From assembly GCA_016718315.1 (NCBI GenBank), contig JADKDV010000005.1:682001-746000 (forward strand): a DNA stretch of 64,000 bases. Reading direction: 5' to 3'. This stretch comes from Candidatus Obscuribacter sp. GTDB taxonomy: Bacteria > Cyanobacteriota > Vampirovibrionia > Obscuribacterales > Obscuribacteraceae. A model generated the notes under the pieces. That model made no database searches and was not told where the DNA came from. It worked only from the letters and a program-made list of their open reading frames with translations. Positions 33,924 through 42,923 of the stretch are shown piece after piece. The first letter of the stretch is position 1; every line of letters begins with the position of its first letter. The position numbers and the translations under genes are program-made.

Positions 33924-35176
33924 GCTTTTTTGCCTGTCAGTTTCATAAAGAGGGCGCGCACTTTTGCTGTTTGATTTTCGGTGCAAAGCGCCACTAGCCA
34001 TGCGTAAAAGAGTACCAGGGCAAGTAATAGCAGTCCATAAAATACATGGAGCGCATCGAGAGGCCAGCGGTTATCCTTGATCAAACAGGCTCGTAAAAAA
34101 AACAAAAATGGCATGTGGACAAGGTAGAGGCTATAGCTAAAGCTCGCCAAAAGACCGCTCATGGCGACATAGCTAAAAGGACCTGGTTGGCTTTTGTTTT
34201 TGTCAGTCTCAATGTCCTCACCCGGTGTGGCTAACTCGCTATCTGTGGAGTCGGGGATGATTTTGGCTTTGTCGTGCAAAACAAAAAACAAACAGAGCAT
34301 GCAAGATAGACCGAGTAAAAATTCCAGCGGGATGCGCCATAGAGGGGAGGGTCCGACCAGTGGAGTGAGCCAGAGGCGCACAATAAAACAAATGGCGCCC
34401 AGTGTGATTGCTAGCCACCGACCGTTGACCGTAGCTTTTAGTGACTTAGCCAGAGGGACAAAGAGCAGGGCTGTGCCCATCAGCCATATAACAAAGCGAT
34501 AGCACATCAGAGGACCAATAAAGCAAAGCGCTGCCATGGCAAAGACTGCCAGACCGATGCGCACTGGCAGTTTGGTTTTGCCAGGGTAGATACTGATTAG
34601 TGCCGCTGGAAAAATCAGGTAATACCAGAACTCACAACTTAAGCTCCACAGCACGCCATTGGAACCAAAGGTGTGGCAGCAAATATCTTGCAAAAATAAA
34701 AGCTGACCGAAGAAATTTTGCCAGGTCAGATAGCTCACTACTGACGGTGGCACGTTAATGGATCCGAGTGTGACTCCGTTATAGGCAGAGTTGAGACCAA
34801 ACAGCCTTATGCCCAGTAAATCCCAGAAGGCACCAAGCAAAAGTGCTGGCACAAGTACCACATAGAGACGTGATAGCCGATTGATGATATAAGCTCGCCA
34901 GCTAAAACGATTGGCGCGCAAGGGGTCAAAAATTGACATTGAGATCAAATAGCCGCTCAAGACAAAAAATGTCAAAACAGAGCTAATACCTTGCACAACC
35001 AGGAACATGGCTGCTTTTGATAAAAAAGAAGGGTTGTCTTTACTGAGCTGAAAAAACAAATCACTGAGATGGACCAGCACTACCATGACGGCATCAAGAC
35101 CACGGAGCAGATCTAGATGAGCCGAGCACCTCAGACCTTTGATCGCTTTGATTGAGTGATGTACGTCCTGACCCAA
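33920..35176 (-). CDS. Acyltransferase-3 family membrane protein, 418 aa
   Basis: The protein has about ten membrane segments. The N-terminus has the family signature HLDLLRGLDAVMVVLVHLSDLFF (catalytic-type His/Arg), then VLTFFVLSGYLIS and the first-loop INRLSRLYVVLVPALLLG. The WSLSCEFWYYLIFPA segment is also typical. These enzymes move acyl groups, usually acetyl from acetyl-CoA, across the membrane onto surface sugars. A 4-base overlap couples it to the SGNH hydrolase gene. Together they likely O-acylate an envelope glycan, perhaps one made by the many GT-C proteins nearby (inference). Confidence 0.9.
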   Translation of the reverse strand: MGQDVHHSIKAIKGLRCSAHLDLLRGLDAVMVVLVHLSDLFFQLSKDNPSFLSKAAMFLVVQGISSVLTFFVLSGYLISMSIFDPLRANRFSWRAYIINRLSRLYVVLVPALLLGAFWDLLGIRLFGLNSAYNGVTLGSINVPPSVVSYLTWQNFFGQLLFLQDICCHTFGSNGVLWSLSCEFWYYLIFPAALISIYPGKTKLPVRIGLAVFAMAALCFIGPLMCYRFVIWLMGTALLFVPLAKSLKATVNGRWLAITLGAICFIVRLWLTPLVGPSPLWRIPLEFLLGLSCMLCLFFVLHDKAKIIPDSTDSELATPGEDIETDKNKSQPGPFSYVAMSGLLASFSYSLYLVHMPFLFFLRACLIKDNRWPLDALHVFYGLLLLALVLFYAWLVALCTENQTAKVRALFMKLTGKKA

Positions 35177-35303
35177 GTCCTGTGCCTATTGTAGCCAATT
35201 TGTATCATAACACCTTGGCAATTTTGGCGCGGTCGTAGATATCTATCTGAGACTGGCGGGGTATGGTACTAATTACTGATGTGATGCAAGGAAGTTATCG
35301 TCG

Positions 35304-37445
35304 GTGTCAGATATTACTGTCGGGCTAAAGCAATACAAATGGGAGCTATTGACTGGCGCCCTGGTTACTCTGGTGGCAGTGCTAGCCACGGTCTTGTATG
35401 TTGGTAGTGAGCAGTTTTTTTATATCAGTGACTTTAACTTTTACCATATTGCTGCGATACAGTCGCTTGATAGTCTCAAGAGCAGTCCTTTTACTTTTTT
35501 ACTCTTGCTAGTTGTTAGTACCAGGCTCACTCACAACCTGCTCTTTACTCTGCCACTAGCGCTCTGGATGCTCTTTCTGGGCACTTCACGGGTGGCTTTT
35601 GTCTTGGCTCTCGTGCTCAGTTTTACTTTGCCTTATTTATTTGTGCTGGCACAAATTATGAGACAGTCGCTGGCGGCCAGTGCAGCAGCCAGTAGTCGTC
35701 AAATATGGCTTATTACTATTGTCGTGGCAGCTGTCATACCTGTTTTTTGGATACCGGCTTGGCGCGGCTATCCCGACAACCTGGCAGCACTGCCCGCAAG
35801 TATAGTGACATTGCTCTATTTGCGGGCAAATCGAGTTTTGAGTTATAAGCACTGTCTATTATTTGGTGTACTGCTAGCTCTTGCGCCTCTCTTTAGGAGG
35901 CACTACTTTTTTGCTGACATAGCTATTATTGGCAGTTTGTTTGTTGATCAATTGCTTTTTGCCACCCCTGGTGCCGATGCAGTTTTACTCAAGACCAGGC
36001 TTTTGACTATAGCCCAAAAATTTGCTTTGATGGCGCTGTCCTTTGCCGGATTTTTGTGCACTTTTGGTTGCATGTTTGTTTTGCAGATTGTCTCCAACGA
36101 TTATCTTAACCTATACAAGTCTGCTGCCACACCATCTCTCGAGTGCTTTGGCTATTTTATCTCGGCGTATGGTGTACCACTTGTTGTCACCGCTGGCAGT
36201 GGCATGGTGCTGGCCTGGTTTAGCGAGAGGCTGGAGCACAGCAAAGTACGCTTTTTGATTTTGTATACACTGGCACTGGCTCTTATCTGGCCTCTCTTTG
36301 GTACCCATATCGCTCATCATTACTTGCTCTACTGGATGCCATTTGTTGTTTTTGGCAATGCTTTTTTTGTCTATCTACTGTGCCAAAAAAATCTAGTCGC
36401 GGGCTCGCTCCTGGCGCTTTATTGTGGCATTAATCTATTTGTTGGATTGGCTCCAATGCAAGTCTTGAATAAGCTGCCGCTAAAACCAGCTCGCTTTGGC
36501 ATGTTACGCAGTCCTGTTAAGCAGGGTGAGGGTTTGTCAGTCCTGTTTAGTGCTGCTTTTGGTCCGCTGCAGCGCCACGACTTGCCCGAGGTGGAGCGTT
36601 TGATCAGGAGATTGCGCACTCTCAGTAGCAGTAACGATAAAATACTGGCTGGATGCTCCTGGGATACGGCTGAGGCTGATGCACTGCGTAACGCAGAGCG
36701 CAAATATTTTGGTGCTACAAGTTTGCAACTGCTCAATCAGCCTTATGCGGATTCTAGTGAGAGTTTTGCCCTTGAGCGCATGCTCAATGCTAAATTTATT
36801 TTGGTTACAACTCCTGTTTTTTATCTCTATAACAAGCCCGGTGAGTGTCTGGCCGATATGTTTGTCGATACTTTTACAAAAAAATGGGAGTTTACGCGAG
36901 ATTTTGAGCAATTGCCGGATCTCTATAAATTTGATGATGGCTACAGTCTCACTATCTATAAGCGTATAAATCCGACCTTGCCACCGGTGGCGGTGCGCTC
37001 GCTCCAGTCTATGATTGCCTGTTTGCCCCAGTATCCTGGTGGGCAGCCGGTTTGGATTAATACCGATAATTGCAGCGAGACCGTCGGTGAGACCAGGCGC
37101 GATCATTTTGTGATCAATGTTTGTGGTGCTGAGACAGATGCCAGTCACTGTCAGCATTACTTGTTGAGCTCGCGCACCTATCAGGGAGCAGTAACGGTAA
37201 GTGGGGCTGTGTCTGATGCTCAGGGGCTTAAAGTGCAGGTTGTCGCTTACAGTCCGACTGGAGTGGAGCTAGACTTGCAGTCAGCAGCACTGGGAGCCAG
37301 CGGTGAGTTTGATATTAAATGCAATGCGCCTCAGTCCAGTCATCTTGTCCTCTTTGTTAGCCAGCCTGCTGGCGGCAAACTGACCTCAGTGGAGCTGTCA
37401 AAACTGAAGATTTTGGCGACTGCTGTGAGTGTCGGCAGTCGATAA
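35304..37445 (+). CDS. GT-C type membrane glycosyltransferase, 713 aa
   Basis: About 12 hydrophobic segments occupy residues 1-430, followed by a soluble C-terminal region of about 280 residues that is probably periplasmic. The first external loop has the acidic SDFNFYHIAAIQSL. WRGYPDNLAALPASIVTLLYLRA in a later loop resembles the arrangement in PMT-like proteins. The last 100 residues look like a beta-sandwich (VTVSGAVSDAQGLKVQVVAYSPTGVEL), a possible glycan-binding module. GTG start. A TPR gene follows after 28 bases, likely the same transcript. The exact family and sugar are uncertain. Confidence 0.6.
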   Translation: MSDITVGLKQYKWELLTGALVTLVAVLATVLYVGSEQFFYISDFNFYHIAAIQSLDSLKSSPFTFLLLLVVSTRLTHNLLFTLPLALWMLFLGTSRVAFVLALVLSFTLPYLFVLAQIMRQSLAASAAASSRQIWLITIVVAAVIPVFWIPAWRGYPDNLAALPASIVTLLYLRANRVLSYKHCLLFGVLLALAPLFRRHYFFADIAIIGSLFVDQLLFATPGADAVLLKTRLLTIAQKFALMALSFAGFLCTFGCMFVLQIVSNDYLNLYKSAATPSLECFGYFISAYGVPLVVTAGSGMVLAWFSERLEHSKVRFLILYTLALALIWPLFGTHIAHHYLLYWMPFVVFGNAFFVYLLCQKNLVAGSLLALYCGINLFVGLAPMQVLNKLPLKPARFGMLRSPVKQGEGLSVLFSAAFGPLQRHDLPEVERLIRRLRTLSSSNDKILAGCSWDTAEADALRNAERKYFGATSLQLLNQPYADSSESFALERMLNAKFILVTTPVFYLYNKPGECLADMFVDTFTKKWEFTRDFEQLPDLYKFDDGYSLTIYKRINPTLPPVAVRSLQSMIACLPQYPGGQPVWINTDNCSETVGETRRDHFVINVCGAETDASHCQHYLLSSRTYQGAVTVSGAVSDAQGLKVQVVAYSPTGVELDLQSAALGASGEFDIKCNAPQSSHLVLFVSQPAGGKLTSVELSKLKILATAVSVGSR

Positions 37446-37473
37446 GTAGTGATAGTCAGCGGAGTGGCAAGGC

Positions 37474-39219
37474 GTGTCTGACAAAGCTCAAAAAGCTCAA
37501 ATGCTCTACGACGCAGGGCTGTATCGACAGGCCGGAGTGCTTTTGCAGCAGGCTATGGCTGAGGAGCCTGCGGACAGCGCTAACTATTGTTTATTGTCCA
37601 ACATCGAATGTAATTTAAACAGACGGAGCGAATCTCTTGAAGCCGCTAGGCGTGCTGTAAGCCTCAGCCCAGATCACTTTTATGCTCATCTCTGCCTGGC
37701 TAACGCTCTTTATGTCAATTACAAAAGAGATGAGGCGCTCTTAGAGGCTAAAGCTGCCATGAGCCTCAATCCGCAGTTTTGCGGCTGTTATGTTATTGCT
37801 GCCAGGATATCGATTGCTCTCAGTGCTCCCGCAGTGGCTTTGCAGTATGCCGAAGACGGTCTCAAAATAGATGCACTGTCAGTTGGCTGTCTCAGTCAAA
37901 AAGCAATTGCTTTGCGTGCTCTTGGTCGCGCCCCGGAAGCCGAGGCAATAGATAAAGCCCGCCTGGCAGCTCATCCAGATGATCCGGGTAGTCATCTTGC
38001 CCGCGGCTATGGTGCTGCCCATAGCCAGGACCTGGACTTGATGCTGGAGCATTTTAAAAGTGCTCTTAAAATCAGTCCCAATTGTGATTTTTCACATTTT
38101 GCTATTGCCACTGGTTACTCTCGTAAAGGGCTGCATGACCTGGCTGAAGAACATGCCAGGATGGCTTATCAAATCGATCCTGGCGCGATTGACAACGTGT
38201 TGTTATATGCCAATGTCCTGGCAAAACGTACTGCATATCATGAGTCCATGATGGTTTTGAGGCAGGCATATGAGTTGTATCCAGATAGTAGTGAGATCTT
38301 GTATCACCTGGCTGATCTGGCTTTGAGAGTCAAAGATTGGAGTCTAGCTGACGAGCTGATGGCAAAGTTTATGGCTCAAAATCCCCACTCTCAAGAGGGG
38401 TATTACCTTAAGGTACTGCGCCGATTAGAGAGCGAAGAGTATGGCGTCATACTGCAGCTTACCAGAGAGGCGCTTGAGCATCATCCTGATAATGATCAGT
38501 TGAGAGTGCAGCTAGTCGTGGCACTGGCAAAAACTGGTGATTTTGAGCTGGCTTACGAGCAGTGCGCGCGCATCGGGGATGGTATCTCTGCCTACGAAAA
38601 AATAAAAGTGTTGACACTGGTGGACTGTGAGCAAAAGCAGTTTGATGGGGCGATAAAGCGACTGGATAAGATAGCCAGTGATGCTCCTGATGCAGATGAA
38701 TTTGCTGGTTATATCAAAGCCCTGGTATATAAAAAGTGGACTTTAGCTGGCTGGTTGCAAGGTCGGTATGTTGCCAGTCAGAAGCTTTTGGAGCGGTGCA
38801 GTAAACAAAATAATGACAATGGTTTTACCACTTTGCTTGGCTCCGTTAGTAGAGCTGCGCTGTCTTTTGTTGTCTTTAATTTGTCGTTGTTGTTTGGCTT
38901 GGTATCTATTTGCTCCCTGGCAATGGACCCAATTGGACGACGCTATCTTAAAAAAACAGAGTTACAGACTGGCCTGTTTTGTGCACTTTTTTTGGCTGTT
39001 GAAGCCGGTTTCATTGTCTACTGTAATGATATTTGTTTTTGGATCTTTAGTGCCAATTACAAGCACGCTCTTTATCATGTCGGGCTACTTTTGAGTATTG
39101 TTGCCTGGTGCTGCATGGCTCAAAAGAAGCAGCTTATCTTTTTGAGATTTATTCTGGCACTGGTCATTGCCGGCTTGTCACTGCTTGAGCTATTGATTTT
39201 TTTGCACAAGCATCCATAG
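37474..39219 (+). CDS. TPR-repeat protein with C-terminal membrane helices, 581 aa
   Basis: Residues about 1-420 are a chain of roughly ten to eleven TPR units (LYRQAGVLLQQAMAEEPADSANYCLLSNIE, AHLCLANALYVNYKRDEALLEAKAAMSLNPQ and so on). The last 140 residues contain four hydrophobic segments (VVFNLSLLFGLVSICSLAM, LFCALFLAVEAGFIVYCND, ALYHVGLLLSIVAWCCMA, ILALVIAGLSLLELLIFL). A membrane-anchored TPR scaffold facing the cytoplasm is likely. GTG start with GGAG about ten bases upstream. It follows a GT-C gene by 28 bases, so a role organising glycan assembly is possible. Confidence 0.75.
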   Translation: MSDKAQKAQMLYDAGLYRQAGVLLQQAMAEEPADSANYCLLSNIECNLNRRSESLEAARRAVSLSPDHFYAHLCLANALYVNYKRDEALLEAKAAMSLNPQFCGCYVIAARISIALSAPAVALQYAEDGLKIDALSVGCLSQKAIALRALGRAPEAEAIDKARLAAHPDDPGSHLARGYGAAHSQDLDLMLEHFKSALKISPNCDFSHFAIATGYSRKGLHDLAEEHARMAYQIDPGAIDNVLLYANVLAKRTAYHESMMVLRQAYELYPDSSEILYHLADLALRVKDWSLADELMAKFMAQNPHSQEGYYLKVLRRLESEEYGVILQLTREALEHHPDNDQLRVQLVVALAKTGDFELAYEQCARIGDGISAYEKIKVLTLVDCEQKQFDGAIKRLDKIASDAPDADEFAGYIKALVYKKWTLAGWLQGRYVASQKLLERCSKQNNDNGFTTLLGSVSRAALSFVVFNLSLLFGLVSICSLAMDPIGRRYLKKTELQTGLFCALFLAVEAGFIVYCNDICFWIFSANYKHALYHVGLLLSIVAWCCMAQKKQLIFLRFILALVIAGLSLLELLIFLHKHP

Positions 39220-39284
39220 CTGGTTTTATGTGCGATAGCTTGGTGCGTAAGACGCTCTGGTAGCGGGCCTGTCCGCGGCGCGCT

Positions 39285-39688
39285 TTGGGTCGTTTCGCCG
39301 CGGTCCTCGCAAAGGGGGCCAGGGGGGGCCCCTCTTCTGGGTTTCTTGTCTTATTATGTATTTTCGTCTGCTTTGCGGCCTCTCAGCGTAAGTATCGATC
39401 TATAGCATTTGTGTTTGGCTCAATACTTTTCGCACTGCTATATTCCGAATGGCTTCGTTGGTTTTATCCGCGTCATTGATGAGCTGTCCGGATTTGGTTA
39501 CGATGTAATTTTTATACTCTCAGCTACACCACCTGAGGTATTTTCTATGGGCAGGATTCAAGAAGAATTTGACGCAGCGCATCAGAAGTTTTGAAGAACG
39601 TTGTCCATCGACTCTGGCAGTCGAGTACTGGAGTCCAGATTGTAAACCTGAGAGCAATCGCAACTCGGCTCAACCACAGAAGGTATGA
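39285..39688 (+). pseudogene. Degenerate coding remnants with frameshift
   Basis: Two overlapping open stretches are seen. The first (39285-39479) would encode two hydrophobic helices. The second, in another frame (39409-39594), encodes VIDELSGFGYDVIFILSATPPEVF ... RIQEEFDAAHQKF before a TGA at 39592-39594. Removing one T from the T4 run at 39589-39592 lets it continue as EERCPSTLAVEYWSPDCK ... to a TGA at 39686-39688. The join reads naturally (AHQKFEERCPS), which suggests a once-continuous gene now broken. The 5' part crosses a G/C-rich, G-run-rich stretch (39266-39345) unlike the neighbourhood. Identity unknown. Confidence 0.4.
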
Positions 39689-39813
39689 TCAAAAACGGCG
39701 ACAAAATTAACAGTATCCAGTTGATAGCGCTGGCTATTTCGCAGACAGATAATCCTAATTTGACTGCTGAGCGCTATGACCGCTTTTTGGCTAGCTTGCG
39801 CAAGGGCATCTAA
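39685..39813 (+). CDS. Possible 42-residue small protein
   Basis: The ATG at 39685 overlaps the TGA of the remnant frame upstream (ATGA). The protein (KNGDKINSIQLIALAISQ ... ERYDRFLASLRKGI) looks like a compact helical peptide. Its stop TAA overlaps the stop of the converging gene by two bases, so the frame is exactly bounded by real features. No ribosome binding site is apparent beyond coupling. It could equally be the tail of a decayed gene. Confidence 0.35.
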   Translation: MIKNGDKINSIQLIALAISQTDNPNLTAERYDRFLASLRKGI

Positions 39814-40616
39814 TGCGAGCGTCTGGCTGGAGTCCTTGGCTTTGTTTCGCCCACACCAATGCCCTCTATGACATCATCCATGATGCCACTTACACCTGAG
39901 TATAAAAAGCCTGCTTTGTAGACGCCTTTGTCTTTATAGCCACTGGGGATGGCAAAGGTGGAGTCTGGTACTTTGACTGGTTGGAGCAAATCAGTAAGTA
40001 CTTGCCATCGTTTGGTGCCATTGGGCAGTTTATCAATCATCTGGATCGGCAGTCCGGGTAGTTCTGGCAATGTACTGGTGGCTGTGATGAGCTTTATCAC
40101 TTCTGGCGGCAACTTTATATCGACAGCATCGACAACATAATTTTGCACATCGAGAGGGACACCTGAGACAAAGAGGTCATGGCCACGGTTTTCGCCAGCA
40201 TAGATATACTGTGTGGTTTTAATGCCGAGTTTTGGCAGTGTTGTCTGGTGTTTGCTCAGTAGTTTGCTCAAATTACAACTTGAAGTAGTACCGACGCGGT
40301 TGTCGCAGGACTTAATGTATTGCTTGAATGTGGCATGACAAAGCTCTTTTGAGTCATCGTGCCAGATTTGCATGTCCCAGGTCGGGGCCTTGGCTACAAT
40401 GGTATAGGCAAAAGAAGCGCTCTTCAGGCGGATTGCCTTTTGCGTCATAAACACTTCGTACTGTCCGCCCATTGCTGTTTTAAAGAGCATCTTCCAGCCA
40501 TCAGCGCCGCTCTGGGGGCTTGCCTGGGCGCCACTGCCGTACCACAGGGCAATGAGCAAAAACAGCAGCAATTTGGCTGTATTTGAGGCGATTATCAAAA
40601 CTGATTTTGTCAGCAT
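39810..40616 (-). CDS. Hypothetical secreted protein, 268 aa
   Basis: Starting from the ATG at 40616 gives a clean signal peptide (MLTKSVLIIAS ... LLLFLLIALWYGSGAQASP). Longer starts up to 40682 would overlap the divergent YHYH gene. The mature protein is soluble, with several Cys (ELCHATFKQYIKSCDN, SSCNL) that could form disulfides in the periplasm. A block of PDSTFAIPSGYKDK resembles the ends of DUF4412-like periplasmic proteins with FAIPxGY, which is only a pattern likeness. No enzymatic motif is seen. It is divergent from the YHYH-protein gene with a 48-base gap. Confidence 0.7.
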   Translation of the reverse strand: MLTKSVLIIASNTAKLLLFLLIALWYGSGAQASPQSGADGWKMLFKTAMGGQYEVFMTQKAIRLKSASFAYTIVAKAPTWDMQIWHDDSKELCHATFKQYIKSCDNRVGTTSSCNLSKLLSKHQTTLPKLGIKTTQYIYAGENRGHDLFVSGVPLDVQNYVVDAVDIKLPPEVIKLITATSTLPELPGLPIQMIDKLPNGTKRWQVLTDLLQPVKVPDSTFAIPSGYKDKGVYKAGFLYSGVSGIMDDVIEGIGVGETKPRTPARRSH

Positions 40617-40664
40617 CTTTGCTACACTTTCTATTTGTCGCAACACCATAATGTCAGGACGACT

Positions 40665-41870
40665 GTGAAAATCACTAAACATAAAGATAGCGGCAAATTC
40701 TCAGATGCATCCTCTCAATTGCCAATCAATTTATTGACTGGTTTGCTTTGTGCTGGTCTGACAATGAGCTCCACAGCACCGGGCGCAGTTGCCCATAGTG
40801 GTAGTGGAGAGCTGGTCTCTGCTCAAAAGAGTAGCAAGGAGACGGCAGCTAGCGCTCCCTGGGACCTCTTTAAACTGGCGCTCAGTCCGGCCTATGCCAA
40901 TCCCGCCAATCTCTCTATTACAGTAAGCGGTGGCTATCGCTATGTCAAATCAGACGGTCTGCCCGATCATTCCACCGGACAATTCCCTAATCAAGGCAAT
41001 CCTAATAGCATCTCAGAGCAGTCGTATTCGTTTAAGATGCCGGTCAATGGTCGCTTAAACGGCAATATCACAGCGCTTAATCACTCGCCATTTGGGGTGG
41101 CGATAAATGGTGTTGTATTTGATCCTGGTACTGCTGAGTACTGGAATAATGACCGATCCAGTGGCTGGCACATGGAAGCAATGTATCTGGGGCAGCGCCT
41201 TGGTCTGGACTGGAGTAACGCCCATGTGCAACCTAATGGTGCATATCATTATCACGGGCTACCCGAGGGTATTCTGCAAAAATTTAAGAGCGCTGGTAAG
41301 CCCGTATTAGTTGGTTGGGCTGCCGATGGCTTTCCTATTTATGCGCAGTATGGTTACAGGAGTGCCCGGGAGGCGTCTGGCGCCCTCGTCAAGCTCAAGT
41401 CGAGCTATCGTCTCAAGCGGGGGAATAGGCCCGGCGGCAGTAGCGGGCCAGGTGGCACATATGATGGCTTATACGAAGAAGACTTTGAATATGTCGCTAA
41501 TTTGGGTGACTTAGACCAGTGCAATGGGCGCACTGGTGTCACACCGGAGTATCCGCAAGGGACTTACTATTACGTTATCACTGAGACTTATCCTTTTATC
41601 CCGCGTTGTTATCACGGTACTCCAGACCCTAGCTTTGAGCGCCGTCCTCCAGGCGGTGGCCCGGGCTCTGGCAGACCGGGCATGGGTGGACCAAATGGTG
41701 GTCCTGGATTTGGCCGGCCAGGTATGGGCGGACCAAACGGAGGTCCAGGCTCTGGCAGACCAGGTAGGGGTGGACCAAACGGCGGTCCGGGCTTTGGTAG
41801 ACCAGGTATGGGCGGACCAAACGGTGGTCCAGGCTCTGGGCCGGACGGACCGCCACCTGACAGTCAATAA
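40665..41870 (+). CDS. Secreted YHYH-domain protein with Gly/Pro repeat tail, 401 aa
   Basis: The GTG at 40665 with AGGA six bases upstream fits better than the TTG at 40635. A signal-like hydrophobic segment (LPINLLTGLLCAGLTMSSTAPGAVAHS) follows a basic N-terminus. Residues about 150-290 contain the YHYH signature (NGAYHYHGLPEGIL) and flanking motifs LVGWAADGFPIYAQYGY and TPEYPQGTYYYVITETYPFIPRC. YHYH proteins are secreted, of unknown catalytic role, with conserved His likely binding metal. The last 70 residues are four 14-residue repeats of GxGRPGxGGPNGGP, a flexible, possibly surface-exposed stalk. Confidence 0.85.
   Translation: MKITKHKDSGKFSDASSQLPINLLTGLLCAGLTMSSTAPGAVAHSGSGELVSAQKSSKETAASAPWDLFKLALSPAYANPANLSITVSGGYRYVKSDGLPDHSTGQFPNQGNPNSISEQSYSFKMPVNGRLNGNITALNHSPFGVAINGVVFDPGTAEYWNNDRSSGWHMEAMYLGQRLGLDWSNAHVQPNGAYHYHGLPEGILQKFKSAGKPVLVGWAADGFPIYAQYGYRSAREASGALVKLKSSYRLKRGNRPGGSSGPGGTYDGLYEEDFEYVANLGDLDQCNGRTGVTPEYPQGTYYYVITETYPFIPRCYHGTPDPSFERRPPGGGPGSGRPGMGGPNGGPGFGRPGMGGPNGGPGSGRPGRGGPNGGPGFGRPGMGGPNGGPGSGPDGPPPDSQ
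41664..41831 (+). repeat. Four 42-bp in-frame tandem repeats
   Basis: Each unit encodes G(S/F)GRPG(M/R)GGPNGGP. Copies differ at synonymous sites, so the repeats are not very recent. They form the C-terminus of the YHYH protein and could vary in copy number between strains. Confidence 0.85.
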
Positions 41871-41909
41871 TTAGTGCAGTTGTTTTGAAATTTTAGCTGA
41901 GGATACGCA

Positions 41910-42923
41910 ATGCCTTTTGATCGATCACTTAATTTGGATGGCACTAAACGTCGCAAGCTCTATCCTCCGATAGAGCCCTATAAGACAGGCATGCTCGATA
42001 CAGGCGATGGGCATAGTGTCTACTATGAGCTGAGTGGCAATCCTGAGGGTGAGCCAGCCGTCTTTTTGCATGGTGGTCCCGGTGGTGGCTGCTCGCCATC
42101 ACACAGACAGCTTTTTGATCCAGCTAAATACAATCTATTGTTGTTTGATCAGCGCGGCTGTGGTCGCTCCTTGCCTCATGCTGATTTGCAAAATAATACG
42201 ACCTGGCATCTGGTGGCAGACATCGAGCGGCTGCGCGAAATGCATGATATCGATAAATGGCTGGTTTTTGGTGGTTCATGGGGCTCTACTCTGGCTCTTG
42301 CTTATGGTGAGAAGCATCCAGAGCGTGTCACAGCGCTTGTGTTGCGGGGTGTTTTTACTTTGCGCCGCTCTGAACTCGAGTGGTACTACCAGCACGGTGC
42401 CTCAATGTTTTTTCCTGAGAAATGGCAGAGATTTTTATCGCAAGTAAGTGAGCAAGATAGAGGCGATATGATCGGCGCCTATAACAAACTTTTGACCGGC
42501 ACAGATGAAGCCAAAAAGCTTGCCGCTGCTCGTATCTGGAGTGTTTGGGAAGGCGAAACAGTGACGCTTTTACCTGATGCCAGCAATAGTGACCATTTTG
42601 CTGAGGCTCAATTTGCTATTGCCTTTGCCAGAATCGAGAATCATTACTTTAGCAATGCTGGCTGGTTGGAAGAAGGTCAGCTGATTAAAGAAGCAAGCAA
42701 GCTCAAAGGTATACCCGGTGTGATCGTACAGGGGCGTTATGATATGGCCTGTCCTCCAGTATCAGCCTGGGACCTGCATCAAGCCTGGCCCGACGCGGAG
42801 CTAATCATGGTAGATGATGCCGGACACGCCTATAACGAGCCCGGCATTTTGCATCATCTAATCGAAGCCACTGACCGCGGCGGTAAGCCATCACATCTGG
42901 TGGCGGCAGCTAAATCGCGCTAG
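41910..42923 (+). CDS. pip: Proline iminopeptidase, 337 aa
   Basis: This is an alpha/beta hydrolase of peptidase family S33, full length. The oxyanion segment HGGPGGG, the FDQRGCGRS motif, the nucleophile elbow GGSWGS (Ser near residue 122), and the Asp and His of the triad in QGRYDMACP and DDAGHAYNEPG are present. It removes N-terminal proline from peptides in the cytoplasm. GAGGA lies about eight bases before the ATG. Its 3' end overlaps the stop of the converging thioesterase gene by four bases. Confidence 0.92.
   Translation: MPFDRSLNLDGTKRRKLYPPIEPYKTGMLDTGDGHSVYYELSGNPEGEPAVFLHGGPGGGCSPSHRQLFDPAKYNLLLFDQRGCGRSLPHADLQNNTTWHLVADIERLREMHDIDKWLVFGGSWGSTLALAYGEKHPERVTALVLRGVFTLRRSELEWYYQHGASMFFPEKWQRFLSQVSEQDRGDMIGAYNKLLTGTDEAKKLAAARIWSVWEGETVTLLPDASNSDHFAEAQFAIAFARIENHYFSNAGWLEEGQLIKEASKLKGIPGVIVQGRYDMACPPVSAWDLHQAWPDAELIMVDDAGHAYNEPGILHHLIEATDRGGKPSHLVAAAKSR

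Noticed and set aside
36537..37157. Long minus-strand open frame (206 codons) opposite a GT-C gene
   Set aside because: It lies entirely inside the soluble part of the plus-strand glycosyltransferase, has no ribosome binding site, and its translation is compositionally odd.
41664..41831. Possible CRISPR-like array
   Set aside because: The repeats are contiguous 42-bp coding units without spacers and stay in frame with the protein.
41511..41867. Minus-strand Trp/Ser/Thr-rich repeat frame
   Set aside because: It is the antisense of the Gly/Pro repeats of the YHYH protein; a low-complexity artefact.
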